64,000 nucleotides of DNA from Gonapodya sp. JEL0774 (lineage: Eukaryota; Monoblepharomycota; Monoblepharidomycetes; Monoblepharidales; Gonapodyaceae). The stretch lies in assembly GCA_027604505.1 (NCBI GenBank), contig JADIIX010000025.1, positions 62,001-126,000 of the forward strand, given 5' to 3'. Below are positions 45,515-56,607 of this stretch, piece after piece. Every line of letters starts with the position of its first letter. Positions within the stretch are counted from its first letter, which is position 1. Both the position numbers and the translations under genes were made by a program. The notes beneath the pieces are model-generated. The model was not told the origin of the DNA, searched no databases, and worked only from the letters and a program-made list of their open reading frames with translations.

Positions 45515-46478
45515 CTAGCGGTGTGGTGTTCGGTTGTCAGTTTCGGTTGTGGACATTGGGAGACAAAACCTTTTGAGGGAGACGTACGTGGTGGGCCGCC
45601 CCGTGAACAGTCTTTAACGGTGCCAGCGATGAATGACAGAAAATATGACAGAATGTAATCAAAGAATATGTTGAAAGATGATGGAATCGTCCAGTCATGA
45701 TTGAGCGGGAGAGAAACTCGAACGACGCGAGAGGAAAGGGAATTGGATACGAACCTCGAGCACCCATGAAGCCGGAAGAGCAGCCGTTGTCACCATTAGT
45801 CCCGATGGATTTTTGGGGGGAAGTGTATTGGTGATGACAATTTACAGCACTGTCGGTTCGGGATATACTCTATTTTCGTCAACGTTTGACGGCGAATCAC
45901 TTGCCGCAAAAGGATGCATTTCTCTTTCCTGTATGTACTTCATCATGCAATACAAATATAATTATCTAGGGTGCTGCCTTTTGCTGCATTGCTTATGATT
46001 GAAGTACGAGAAACTGCTGAAACAGCGAAAATAATATTCGGAGAATACTTCTGTAATAAGTTCATGGCATCGCGAAAAGGGTGATTAGCAATTCAAAGTG
46101 AAGTATCCGGTTAACAGGAACGCGATAGAGGAATGGCGTCCCATGATAACATGTTGCACAGTGCATGCAAAGTACATTTTCATTACAAGCATGAACCAAC
46201 ATACCTACTTAGCTTATTGTCGCCAAGGTGCGAAGTTCGAGCACGCAGGCTGGCGAATTACTGACTGACCAATCGTCCAACCGACCGCGTATCACTGCAT
46301 GGTGCGGATCGTGGAGACTGCGCACCAACGCCAATTCTTCGACACGTATCGGACAGGCGTACACACAATAAATTCTAGTTACACAACTACAGAGTGCAGC
46401 GTCCCAGAAGGAAGAGTCCCACCAAATCACACAAATCCCTTGCACAAGGCCTGGAGACCAAAAGCAGCACCTGTATTT
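45515..46478. other. Intergenic, probably with first exon of the dehydrogenase gene
   Basis: About 960 nt. The proximal 250 nt probably contain the first exon of the phosphoglycerate dehydrogenase gene. The rest shows no gene. Confidence 0.4.
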
Positions 46479-47252
46479 TCACCGCCTCTTCCTTGCGGGC
46501 GGCCTACATCCAGCGTGCCTGACCGGCGTCACGTCCTCCACCCTGACCAACCTCCAACCAGCCGCCCTGAACGCACGAGCACTCTGGTCCCGACCTGGTC
46601 CAAACCCAGAAAGTCTCAGGGCTACTCCACCGGTCATCGGCACATCACTGAGCTTCTCCACAATGTCCAGGCAAACAGCGTACGCCGCATCAGGGGTTCC
46701 CCTATTAGCTTTCTTGAACCCAACTTTACCTGCCGACCGCACGCACAGGGTTCGGCCCGCAGAGTCAGACACGCTCACAATCGTGTTTCCTCGGCGTGCA
46801 GTGACGGTGACCACATGAGGGGGGCTGTAGGAGTTTCGGGGATCAATAAGCCCCGACGTAGGATCGCGCGTTTCGTTAAGGAGGGCTTCGAGGGTGGAAC
46901 GCGACGAGCCACGGGAGAGCGTGGGTGCTACGGAAGGCGTAGAAGATAGAGCCTTCAGAGGGGTTCCAAAGAGTTCTGCTGTGATGGATTTGCCCTGCGA
47001 GGACGACTCCAGAGGTTCGTATGGCAAGGTTGGACTCGGTTGCGAGAATCCTCTTGATCCATTGGTCGTAGAAGAATACGAATTTGCTGTACTAGGAGTT
47101 GAAGCGATTGTCCTGGACGCTCCAATGAGATTTGTCGCAAGTGGGTATCCCCTCAGAGCTCCTGTCGACAGCGATGAAAGAGAGGGGGACGAGATTGAAT
47201 GAAGCAGACTCTGCGCACCAAAAGCGCTTAATCTAGCGCAAGAAGCGGCCAT
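46479..47252 (-). CDS. Mitochondrial ribosomal protein uS11m
   Basis: Single exon, 257 aa. The N-terminal ~130 residues are Ser/Ala/Arg-rich with few acids (MAASCARLSAFGAQSLLHSI), fitting a mitochondrial presequence and extension. The C-terminal ~120 residues are the S11 domain: HVVTVTARRGNTIVSVSDSA, GRTLCVRSAGKVGFKKANRG, TPDAAYAVCLDIVEKL, VALRLSGFGPGRDQSARAFR, VEDVTPVRHAGCRPPARKRR. The last block is the conserved Arg/His/Gly/Cys-Pro-rich tail of uS11 that lies near mRNA in the small subunit. The bacterial-type sequence and the presequence indicate the mitochondrial rather than the cytosolic (RPS14) protein. It is divergent from the transporter gene across a short 273-bp promoter. Confidence 0.9.
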   Translation of the reverse strand: MAASCARLSAFGAQSLLHSISSPSLSSLSTGALRGYPLATNLIGASRTIASTPSTANSYSSTTNGSRGFSQPSPTLPYEPLESSSQGKSITAELFGTPLKALSSTPSVAPTLSRGSSRSTLEALLNETRDPTSGLIDPRNSYSPPHVVTVTARRGNTIVSVSDSAGRTLCVRSAGKVGFKKANRGTPDAAYAVCLDIVEKLSDVPMTGGVALRLSGFGPGRDQSARAFRAAGWRLVRVEDVTPVRHAGCRPPARKRR

Positions 47253-47525
47253 CGCCGGTGCGATTATGGAATTACGATATTCTTGTGGATGGTTCTAAAA
47301 TGGTGCCCCCGGCGACCAAAATTGGACTTTGAAAATAACCTTGCAATTTGCACGACTGAGCAACAAGATATCTAGTATGAGTAGCGTCGCTGGTTTCTGT
47401 TCCTCTTTTTCGTCTCTTCTGTCCCTGGTTTTACCTCCCGACGGCGAAGCCCCCCTCGTTCTTCGCTACACACAACCCGATTTGACGAGAATCTCTGATC
47501 CGTATTAAACACTCAAAGAAAAGCT

Positions 47526-50500
47526 ATGGCAGAAGGAAGTGTAACTCCAGATCAACACTCATCCCCCGCTGGATTGCCATCATTCTTCAATTCAATGGTG
47601 CAACCCGGACTCTCTGTCCGATCGAACAACCCTCCTGAACCCAACCCCTCTCAGACCTTCTCTCTTCGCCTCTTCGAAGGTGTCTGGATGCTCATCTCTG
47701 TTGTTCCACAATACTTGCTTTCACTCACGAAGCTCAGCACGCTTGTGAAGCAAAGGATGGTCCGCTGCCTCGTGGCTCTGTACATAGCGTACTCGATTGT
47801 ACTCATCAAGCCCATAGCGCGCAGTTTGCCTCCCTCTATTACTGGACTGCCTCTGGCCCTTGTCTTCATTCACGTACGTTAATGAAAGCACTTTCCACGT
47901 CGGTGCCTTTTTCGCACATCTCTTGACACCGCCCTCTTCCCCGTTTGGAATTAGCCCGGCCGCACTCTCGGAGCCGTCCTGGAAACTACTGTTGTTTCTG
48001 GTTTCACTGGGTCGCTGGTGGCAAGTCTGGTCCACTTGGCTGCTGAGGCTGTGACCGTGCAGCATAACCAGATCCTTCTCGCTACGCACCCCAACAACCC
48101 AACGGTAGTCGAAGAGAGCAACAAGGGGTCCATAATTAAGCTGATATTTATGCTTGCTGCTGTTTTCGCAACGTCATGGATTCGCTCCAGATTCGCACGT
48201 CTACGCACTTTCGCCTTAATTGCTGGCACCACAGTTGTGGTGAACATGGAAGTGGCACGGGGCAACATCCTTCAAACTGACGCAACTCGCTCCTTCGGCC
48301 CCTTTCTCAATTTTATTATTGCTTCTCTCATTTCATTGAGCTCGGCGCTCATCCTCTGGCCAGACAGTGCCAACGGTCAAGTCAAGCTCGCAGTAGTAGC
48401 CTCTCTTGACGCTATGCGTGCTTCTCTTGACGCTCAGCTTGAGTGCTTCCTTCCCAACACCGTTGGAAGTGAGCAAGGAGAAGGAACGGGAGGTCCAGGC
48501 ATTGTAGCCAAACTGGCAGCAGATTTCGCCGCCGCGAAAGAGGCGCAAGACAGATTATTATCTTGTGTGAAGCAGTTAGCGACCGCAAGAGATGAGGCGA
48601 GGATGGAAGTTTCATATGGATAGTAAGTACTTTCGCCGACTCAAAGCAAATCATCAATTGCCTGACACACCACTTTTGAAGCTATGATCCACATGACCTC
48701 GGACTTGTGTCAAAGGCAGTTCAGCGCTTGAGTCAGGATATGGGTGGCATGTAAGCTTTGCTTTCAAAATGCACGTAGTGCCTCCCGTGCGCAAAGCGTC
48801 TTCACCCACCCCGTTTTTCAGATACTCTGCCACGCTCGCTAAAAAGGACTGGCTTGATCCTTCTTCAAGTGACGTTGCATTGCACCAAATGACCAAATCT
48901 CTGGTTCCCACTCTGCAAGCGCTTGGTACCGAATGTACAGCCACCCTTGCGCAAATGAAACGTGCATTCCACAATGTGAAAGCACGTGCTGTTACACCTT
49001 CTGGTGGTCTATATGGCCGGTTGGTGGAAGAAGGAGCCGTCAGCGTTTCTGATGAAGTTTTTCTTGATGACGAGCGGGCAAGACTGGAGGTAGCCATCCA
49101 AGAATTCGACACATCGAAATTCGAGCTCGAAGAAAGACTCTTTCGTGAAGCTGGAACAGGATCACATTTGTTACTGATGGAACTCTCAAACACCGACGCA
49201 CCCAACCTTAATGATAAGGTGAGAATCGTAAAAACATGTTTAACGTCACGATTTCTCCGGAAGATTGCTCTAAGCCATCCACGCATAAAGGTTCTTATTC
49301 TCCACTTTTTCATCTTCTCTTTCCGGGAGTTTGCCCAAGAACTCAACAGAGTGACCTCGTACGTAAAAACACTCTATTCCACCCGACAAACTGTTACAAA
49401 GCCTTGGCTTCCTCGAGCGCTGTTTAAGCGCAAGGCTGGTGCTAATGAATGGGATCATGACAGCTCATTAAAGTCCCTCCCCGATCATGAAGGCATCCGC
49501 CCTGTGAAGAACTTTGGTTCCACTCGGGAGACACAGAAACCGGGACTGTTAAGGAACCTCCTAGACGATACTCTTTACACATCTCACACATTTTTCAGTT
49601 CTCCTCATACTTCATACGCTATTACTGTTACTGTGACAGTTTTCCTGGCGTCCGTGTTGGCGCTGTTTGATGCAACAAACGCTGTAAGTACGTGAACTTC
49701 ATCACGAACACGCACCCGTTCTACTTAGCTGATGGTATTCCAATCAAACATCAGTTCTACTTGGACAAGAAGGCATATAACACCGCTTTCGCCGCGCTCC
49801 TTTGCTTGAGCCCCAGTGTAGGCTCCACAATGCAGGCCACCGCACAGAGAACCGCTGGCATGATATTTGGTGCCATTTGGGGCTACTTGTCTTGGTGGTC
49901 CATTCTTCCGGGCAACGGATACGTCATAGCTGTGATGCTACTGCCGTTCGCGGTTGTCGTCGTGCACCTCCTTTTAGGTCCTTCAAATGTTGTAGCAATC
50001 ATGGCATTCATCACATTCACGAACGTTGTGAATCCACTTTATGTAAGTGCTTTTGGTGGCGCGGCTAAATTGTTTTTCCGATAGTTTTTCATCTTTCGAA
50101 CAATTAATGTACCTAGATGCTTGACGAGGCACCTATCCGTAACCGGGAGGTGATTTTGGAAAGGTTTCTTGAGGTCCTTGCGGGTGCTGTCCTGGCCCTC
50201 GTGCTTATGGCAGTCGGTAGCCCTACTTTGGCGAAAGTGACACTGAGGGAAGAACTAGCGAAGGTGAGTCTTCGTCATATTATCTATCGGAAGTTCAGAG
50301 TTATAACAGAACCAGTTAACATTTAGACTCTTTATGACGTTTCGATGCTTTATCAACGTCTTGCCCAATCATTCTTTTCGGCTACCCTTTCGCCAAAAAA
50401 GAATGCTATGATACCCTTAGAAACTGAAATTTCGGGAGAAAACTTCGAAGCATGTGCCGCGGACAACGTGCTCTTAACACCTGTGACTAAAACCGCAGCA

Positions 50501-51336
50501 GAACCTATGCCGGGGTCAACTTCTTTCATAAGTGATCCAACGCCTGTGGATACTTACAAACTCCATCTCGCAGCACAATTACAAGTCTTGCGAATGAATG
50601 AGCTCTTCGGCCTCGCTGAGAGGGAGCCGAATTTGGAGCGACCGTGGAACGGCCGGTGAGATTGGAGAGCCGCTGGTAGTAGTCATTTTCCTTAAGGAGA
50701 TCATCCAATTTGTTCCCGATCTAGAGTTATTCGCGCGATAGTTGACCGAGTCCAAAGCTGTCTCGATCTTATGGGCAGTTTACGTAGCGTCACCGGTCGC
50801 AGATTGGACTCAAAACAGATGAGCTTTGCGTGCGACTTCAAATGCCGTGAAGTAGAAATGGTGGGAAATCATTCGATAGAATGGATGCTGCTTTTAAAGT
50901 CAACATGAACCTTGCTCCGCCTGTTCAGATTTCATCCATTGTAATGTACCTGCAAATCCTGTCGGGAGTGGTCGATTCTAAGAGGCCAGCTCCGACGTTT
51001 GTTCCTCGACCTTGGGTTGCATGGTTGCAATGGTTGCGTGCATTGCAGCGGCATCCCGAATCCCTTAACCAAATCGACCGTAATTCTTCTTATGCTGCTG
51101 ACGTGACTTACTTGTTTGCTTGGGGTGCTGCTACTGGTCGCCTGATCACCGAGATGTTGGAAATTGAGCAACTTCTGGAGCAGGTCTATGGTCGGGAGGA
51201 TGGGGGCATCTACTCCAGGAATTTGGCGGGGGAGCTTGAGCTGCACGAAGATCTAGGAGGCAAGGACGAAAAATCGTTCGTCGGGTCTCAATATGCGCAC
51301 ATTCAGAAGACGGTATCAACTTTCCGTGGCAACTGA
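47526..51336 (+). CDS. FUSC/ArAE-like large membrane transporter
   Basis: Ten exons (47526-47873, 47955-48622, 48682-48750, 48822-49218, 49291-49683, 49755-50042, 50117-50263, 50327-50655, 50725-50860, 50929-51336) give 1060 aa in frame. There are two hydrophobic halves. The N-terminal half has a short HPGRTLGAVLETTVVSGF motif followed by several TM helices (KLIFMLAAVFATSWIRSRFA, FGPFLNFIIASLISLSSALI). The second half has AYNTAFAALLCLSPSVGSTM then QATAQRTAGMIFGAIWGYLS, LLPFAVVVVHLLLGPSNVVA, and a long cytosolic tail. The QRTxGxxxGxxxG pattern is typical of the FUSC / aromatic acid exporter superfamily, including fungal BRE4-like proteins. These export organic anions or act in the endomembrane system. 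Substrate is unknown. Several junctions were chosen among alternatives by frame and by ~70-90 nt intron size. Confidence 0.82.
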
Positions 51337-51487
51337 AAGAGTAGCTGAATTGCTGAATTGCTGGTTGCTCCTGGTTTGAGGCATTTCGATGGTATAGGAA
51401 AGTCTCTTTAGAATCATAATCATAATGTAGCAATACTGTATATCGACCATTCAACTGAAATACGTGGGAACAATGGGTACGGTCCCG

Positions 51488-53437
51488 TCACCAGCTCACC
51501 ACCGCAAAGTCCTTCAAAAGAACACCCCACAGTCTTTTCTCGCCATTTAATCCGGATATTACAGGATCAAGAACACGCGCCGCACCATCCCACTCGTCTA
51601 TTGGCACCTCCCACTCGTCTTTTGCTGCCAGTGGAGTTGGGCGCTCATCGGTAACCCAACCAGTATCAACTGATGTCATCAAAATATTTCTTTTCGAAAG
51701 CCCGATGGCAGATGTACGAGTGAGCATGTTTAATGCAGCTGGTAGAAAAATCGTGACTAAGGTATTCCTTAGCCAACGGTGCCACTAAATTTGCAGCTCA
51801 CCTTTGGCCATGTTTGTGTGCGGATGTCGTGTAGATTTTGGTCGATTGAATTGCCCTTCTGCAGCGCTCACATTGACAATGTACTTGTCACAGTTCCGAC
51901 CCAAGGTGCTCCCTTGGTTCTTTCTCGTTGCCTCCATGACCGGGAGGAGCTCAGAAACTAAAATCCACGGTACGAAAGTGTTGATCACTTGGCACTCCAG
52001 AAACTCGACTGTATTGACTTGGCCGATCTCAAGCATCCACGAGTTGCTCGAACGGAGATCCACCTGCTGACCGTGACGATCCAACGCTCCGTCGGGAAAA
52101 AGTGATGCGTCCTCATCAAGGAAGTCAGATTGCAGGAGGTGAGTCTGTGACAGATCAGCGCTGTAACTGTCACGAGATGGCCATCCCGCTGTTCCTGCCA
52201 CGAGCAAAGAGGATGAAACTGCTGACATTTCTGAAGCCACACCCATTCCTAGCAATCTAGGATTTCTGAGTGTAGTGGGATCACCACATGTGACTCTCCG
52301 TACGGTCGGCGCTCCGGACTGGGATCGAGTCAGAGTAAACACCGCAACAACATCCAAAACCGATTGAGGAAGGTGGGCAGACTCCACTGAGAGTAAGTGC
52401 TGGTAGAATTTTGGGGGTCTCTAGTTAATATGCACATGAGAGGGAGTGAGTTGTGCCACGCATTTGAAGAAATTGGAAAACTGCCCTCACTCGAATAGTT
52501 TGCGCGGCATTGTTGATGAGTACATCCAGACGATAGAAATGCTCCTTTACATGAGACGTAAAGCAGTGTACCGCATTAACGTCTCGAAAATCGATCCCAT
52601 AGATAAACAGGCGATCTTTGAAGGAGGAGAAGTCTTTCTCTTGTGAGAAGCGCCAGGCACAGTCATGTGGAAAGCGAGTTGTCACAATGACCGTTGCGCT
52701 CATCCTCAAAAGACGCAGAACAATACAGTATCCAATCTTAAGGAGAAATTTAATGAGCGAAAAATGTCTCCGAGGACCTGCACAGCAACTTTTAACCTAC
52801 TTTCAATCGCCCACCAGTCACAAGGCACACAAAACCTTCCATTTTAGCAACAGTATCACGCTTCTGATAGTTCACATCACCACAAGCTTGGCACAATTTA
52901 TCGTAAAATGTGTGCAACTCCGTGTACGGTTGATGGCAACAGTAACAGTCTCTTGGGCGATTGAGCTTCCTCGCCTTGGTTCTAAAGGGTTCATCAGGAG
53001 ATGAGAGCAATCGTTTCCTGGAAGAAATGTGGTGGTCGTTTTCGAGAGTGTTATCAAACAATCCTTCCTCCCCAACCTGGGGACAAGGCGTGGACCCGAC
53101 CTTCCATGAGAGTGAACATCGTGATCTCGAGATTCGGGCACAACATAGAAAAGCTTACCAGTTGTTTGCTTCTTGACAACCGAATGCCCGTTCTGGCCAT
53201 GGAGGCACGATCTTTCTCACGATTGGTAGCCCGCCGCCGTGCTGTGATCCTGTCATTTTTGCTCGGAAACAACGCCAGCGATGCTGTTCGGAAAAGGTCT
53301 GCGATCTCCTTCGACTCATTTGCTTGCGATCGATAATCGGGATTTTCTTGATAAACTCGCAGAACTTTCAACGCCGTTTGAAGTTCCTCTCCAGTGAAAC
53401 ACGATGTCCAATGTGGCGGAGAAGCTTTGCTCGACAT
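51488..53437 (-). CDS. Short-chain dehydrogenase-like protein with N-terminal CxxC motifs
   Basis: Five exons (53437-53159, 53076-52801, 52736-52491, 52420-51802, 51738-51488) give 556 aa. An N-terminal region is followed by RPRDCYCCHQPYTELHTFYD then KLCQACGDVNY, a CxCC/CxxC pair likely to bind zinc. The Rossmann core comes next: VCLVTGGRLKIGYCIVLRL (TGGRxxIG dinucleotide site), ATVIVTTRFPHDCAWRFSQE, YGIDFRD, LDVLINNAAQTIRRPP, YIVNVSAAEGQFNRPKSTRH, PHTNMAKAALNMLTRTSA, TSVDTGWVTDE. This group of fungal and animal SDR-like proteins has the RRP and HPHTNMAKAALN blocks. The usual YxxxK-type Tyr after EGQF is replaced: the sequence is F-N-R-P-K, so reductase activity is doubtful. Substrate is unknown. 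Confidence 0.85.
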
Positions 53438-53679
53438 TTTTGGGTTGAGAATGCAATGCTGGTGTGGGATTCACGAACGAATCACTCCTGGGCAAATGCA
53501 TTTCAAATTTGGGGTGTTTGGGTCTGAGCGAGTGGTGCTGTGCCCTCTCTGGAGCAATGGCTGGGCGAGGGGAGCAAAACGTCTGCCCACGGGAGTCTCC
53601 GGACGTGGGACTAATGTCTGCTGTTGAATTTTCTGTTGATGATAACATTAAATATCACTGAATGATACTACATTAACAA

Positions 53680-54980
53680 TCATCCACCGATTCGCCCTTC
53701 AAGGATGCCACTGGATAAGGAACGGGTGAGAAACTAATCTCTTGGTGAGGAGCACTTCTGGGTTAGCCGTAGTAGCTTGGTGACGGAGATAGAGCATTGT
53801 GGCAGTTTTCAAAACCCGCATCACGCACAATATGACTTACAATCCCAAAACCACGCCGCCCGTGAATGCTGGAGAGAGTTGGTATGAATTCGTTTTCGAG
53901 GTATGTAAAAGAAGATGATCGGCGCGATTGTCAGGGAAGGCTCACCGGTAGACACTGGGAAACCGGTTGTCGCAATCCACTTGAGAAACTGCGCATACCC
54001 TGCTTGAACGTCCTTGAAATCAAGAGTACCGTCTTCATCTTTCTAAAGTTAGCGAATGAGATTGGTTGGGCTGCCTCAAGGCATTCTCTGACCATTGTTA
54101 ATGTCCAGTCTTCGCTTGAATGAGTCAGATATCACATCCCAGTGGATCTCAACGAAACCAATATAGTCTGCGAGATAGAATCGGGATACTCTTACGGCTC
54201 AAGGATAGAAGCAATCGCTCTGACTCAGAAGGCTAGACTCACGCAAGTACTGAAGCGCATAATTGTGCAGAGATCAGCAAATGCGCAAATCACCTCACAA
54301 TTCGATGAGCCTATCTGTCACCACCAGAACTCACCGAGAGGAAGAGAATCAAGCCTCCCACAAAAAACATGGTAGCTGATAGTAGAGAGTCAGATTTTGA
54401 GGGACGCGTCACTCGGATGATCACTCGGACTCACCTTGCCCCATCTTCTTTCCGAAATAACCTGTTCGCAAATGTGTTCATGGATGGGTCCAGCAAGATT
54501 GTTGGAGATACCGCGCGGGTGTCGCTCACCAACAGCGAAGCCACAGAAGCTGAAGTGTTGACCAGATTGAAGTTATTATTTTGTCGACCGACTGAAGGAC
54601 AATGTATCCTTCCTCACCCAGCGAAAGAAAAGAGAACGGCCCCTGAAATCAGCCTGAAATATTAGTGAATCGGTGCGTGGTGGTGAGAGGTGCAGCCGAT
54701 CCTCACAGTTCACATAGCTGCATTATTTGAAGCAACAGAACTTCGTGAGCCACACTTCACAGGTATTCTATTCCCCCATGAATCGCCTTGGAGCTATTGG
54801 TTCGCACTTAGATCCAAGGGAAACAGACTCGCTCGTCTCCTTCCTCGGCTCAGGAACGGATCCGTACTCGTTTGAACCTGACCCTGCTGATGCGCCGATT
54901 AAAGGGGTTTTCGGGCCTGAAGGGATTCCGATGGACGTTGAGTGCGGCGGCACTGTCTGATTTGACGGTGTTGCAGCCAT
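53680..54980 (-). CDS. FUN14-family mitochondrial membrane protein
   Basis: Ten very short exons (54980-54808, 54653-54618, 54549-54530, 54461-54435, 54375-54335, 54249-54243, 54167-54093, 54038-53946, 53868-53841, 53710-53680) sum to 531 nt, 176 aa. The FUN14 pattern is KLISGAVLFSFAGFCGFAVG then YFGKKMGQATMFFVGGLILF, YIGFVEIHWDVISDSFKRRL, FPVSTAFTGGVVLGF. Members sit in the outer mitochondrial membrane; FUNDC1 is a mitophagy receptor in animals. The loop NNDEDGTLDFKD between the helices fits an EF-hand-like calcium loop. Exon 6 is only 7 nt (TACTTGC) between two introns of 85 and 75 nt. It is needed to keep frame and rebuild the LSYLHYIGF helix. The ~58-residue N-terminal part is Ser/Pro-rich. 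Confidence 0.82.
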
Positions 54981-55331
54981 TTTCTTGATCTGCGTGGTGG
55001 TGTTGGGGGGTGGTGTTGTGGGGGCAGGGGTAATCTGAAGCGGTTGTTTCAGTTCCTGCCAGTGCTCAAAACACTTTACAGTAACAGGAAGGAGCCTTTT
55101 ACTGTTGTAGATACGTAATAAGTTCGATAGCCTGGACGTTGTGCAAGAGCAATTTAGTGCGCTGACTTTCTTAGAACAATGCTGTTAACTGAATAGAACA
55201 CGTGAAAGGTGGGCAAACTGTGGTTCTCAGCAGAACTTTTATCAGTTGGTCTTGAAACAATGAATGTTGTGGTGAGCTCCAAAGGTGAAACCCGCGGTCA
55301 CAACCATTCCACTCGCTCCAACCTGACCCCG
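54981..55331. other. Divergent promoter region
   Basis: 351 nt between FUN14 and the MIC12-like gene, both mitochondrial, in divergent orientation. Contains a GT-rich tract (GTGGTGGTGTTGGGGGGTGG near 54995). No gene. Confidence 0.4.
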
Positions 55332-55907
55332 ATGTCTCAGTTCATCCTCTCTGCTACTGGTGCGTCCTCGAAGGGAGCGAGCGGCGTCATTCGTGATTTT
55401 CACTCTTGTGGAACTCGTGTCCCACCGACCCTGTATTCCGTTTCGTTCAAAAATCCCTTCCCAATGGCTGCAAGGGGGTGCAATTTTGGGTACTTCAGCC
55501 TACTATCTTGCCCGAACAAAGTTTGAGTCCGATGCTCAGCAACTAGATGCAGCATTGCGGGATTGTCGAAGTACAGTGGAAAGCATCGCACCCCGAGAAG
55601 TCCGCGATGTGGTGAGAGCGAATTAAACTTTTGAGTTTTCGTCTTGCGTTTTCTCTCAATGTCTCATTTTATCGTCTCAAATTGTCAATTGGTGCCTTCC
55701 CAGTCAGCAATTCGGGGTTTCGCCAAACCTTCGACACCGGAGTTCTCCTTGGCTGAGGTAGCCCACTCCATACTTCCCGAAACCCTCGTACCTGCTCACC
55801 TTTCCCTTCCTGCACGACCACCGAGCGTGGTTGAGGTGAAAGAAGCCTGGAATTCGGGGGTCCACAAGATTGGAAAGCTGGTGATTGGGGTGACAGGCAC
55901 AGCATGA
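55332..55907 (+). CDS. Small mitochondrial membrane protein, MICOS MIC12-like
   Basis: Model: exons 55332-55359, 55475-55611, 55704-55907, giving 122 aa. A short N-terminus runs into one TM helix (MSQFILSATGGAILGTSAYY then LARTKFESD). A helical segment follows (QLDAALRDCRSTVESIAP), then SAIRGFAKPS and a final EVKEAWNSGVHKIGKLVIG. This size, with an N-terminal helix and a C-terminal WN segment, resembles MIC12 (AIM5) of the MICOS crista-junction complex, which is poorly conserved. A longer alternative start (55261) with a smaller intron is possible. A 78-nt in-frame block (VAHSILPETLVPA...) between GCTGAG|GTAGCC and TTGAG|GTGAAA may be an intron. Confidence 0.5.
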
Positions 55908-56607
55908 AAGTCGGCTCGACTTGGGTTGGCGGACACCTTGAATCCATGGTTTGAAATCATACAATTATACAGAACTCCTTGGGATCCGATAATGGAATCC
56001 ACCCTCATGAATAAGATCCATGCTCATATAGTACACTCAAAACACTTTTTGGTGTTTGTAATGAACGGAACGCAGCGTATAAATGACAATGGAAGTTTGG
56101 TTTCTGGTGATTAAGAATTCTTATGGACGATTAGCGCTTCCCAGAAGTACATAGGTGTTCTCGTCAACAGTCACATATCAGTTTTGGACTCATCGCATAA
56201 AGACCATAACCATCTTCAAACTGTTGATGCGATTCCGTCGCTTACTGGTTACCGTCTGGGCAAGGACGGCGCTTCATCTCAAATCGCGGCCGCCGCCCCC
56301 TGAACGACACGACCACCGTCATCATGGCAGGTAACGTTCGTACTGTACGAAGTGACGAGTGGAAAACTCCCCAACCCTAGATAACCTCTAGAGAAATCGA
56401 ATGCAAAGGTACTTGTTTGCGAATACGGGTTGTGTGATTCATGATCGGAACTGTCAAGGTACATGGTCCGCGATCGGCACTACCACAAAAATCGGCAGAG
56501 CACCCGTCGCTTCACCAACCGCTTTTCTCAAATACCGTTCATAACTGCGAATTTCCTTCTGATTCGCTCGCAGTATCCATCGACCATTTCTCAGCTTGTG
56601 CATCGCG
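55908..56607. other. Intergenic
   Basis: 700 nt between two plus-strand genes; promoter of the hydroxylase gene. Nothing else is recognised. Confidence 0.4.

Noticed and set aside
46299-46949. 216-codon plus-strand open frame
   Set aside because: Antisense of the uS11m gene; the conserved S11 motifs are on the minus strand.
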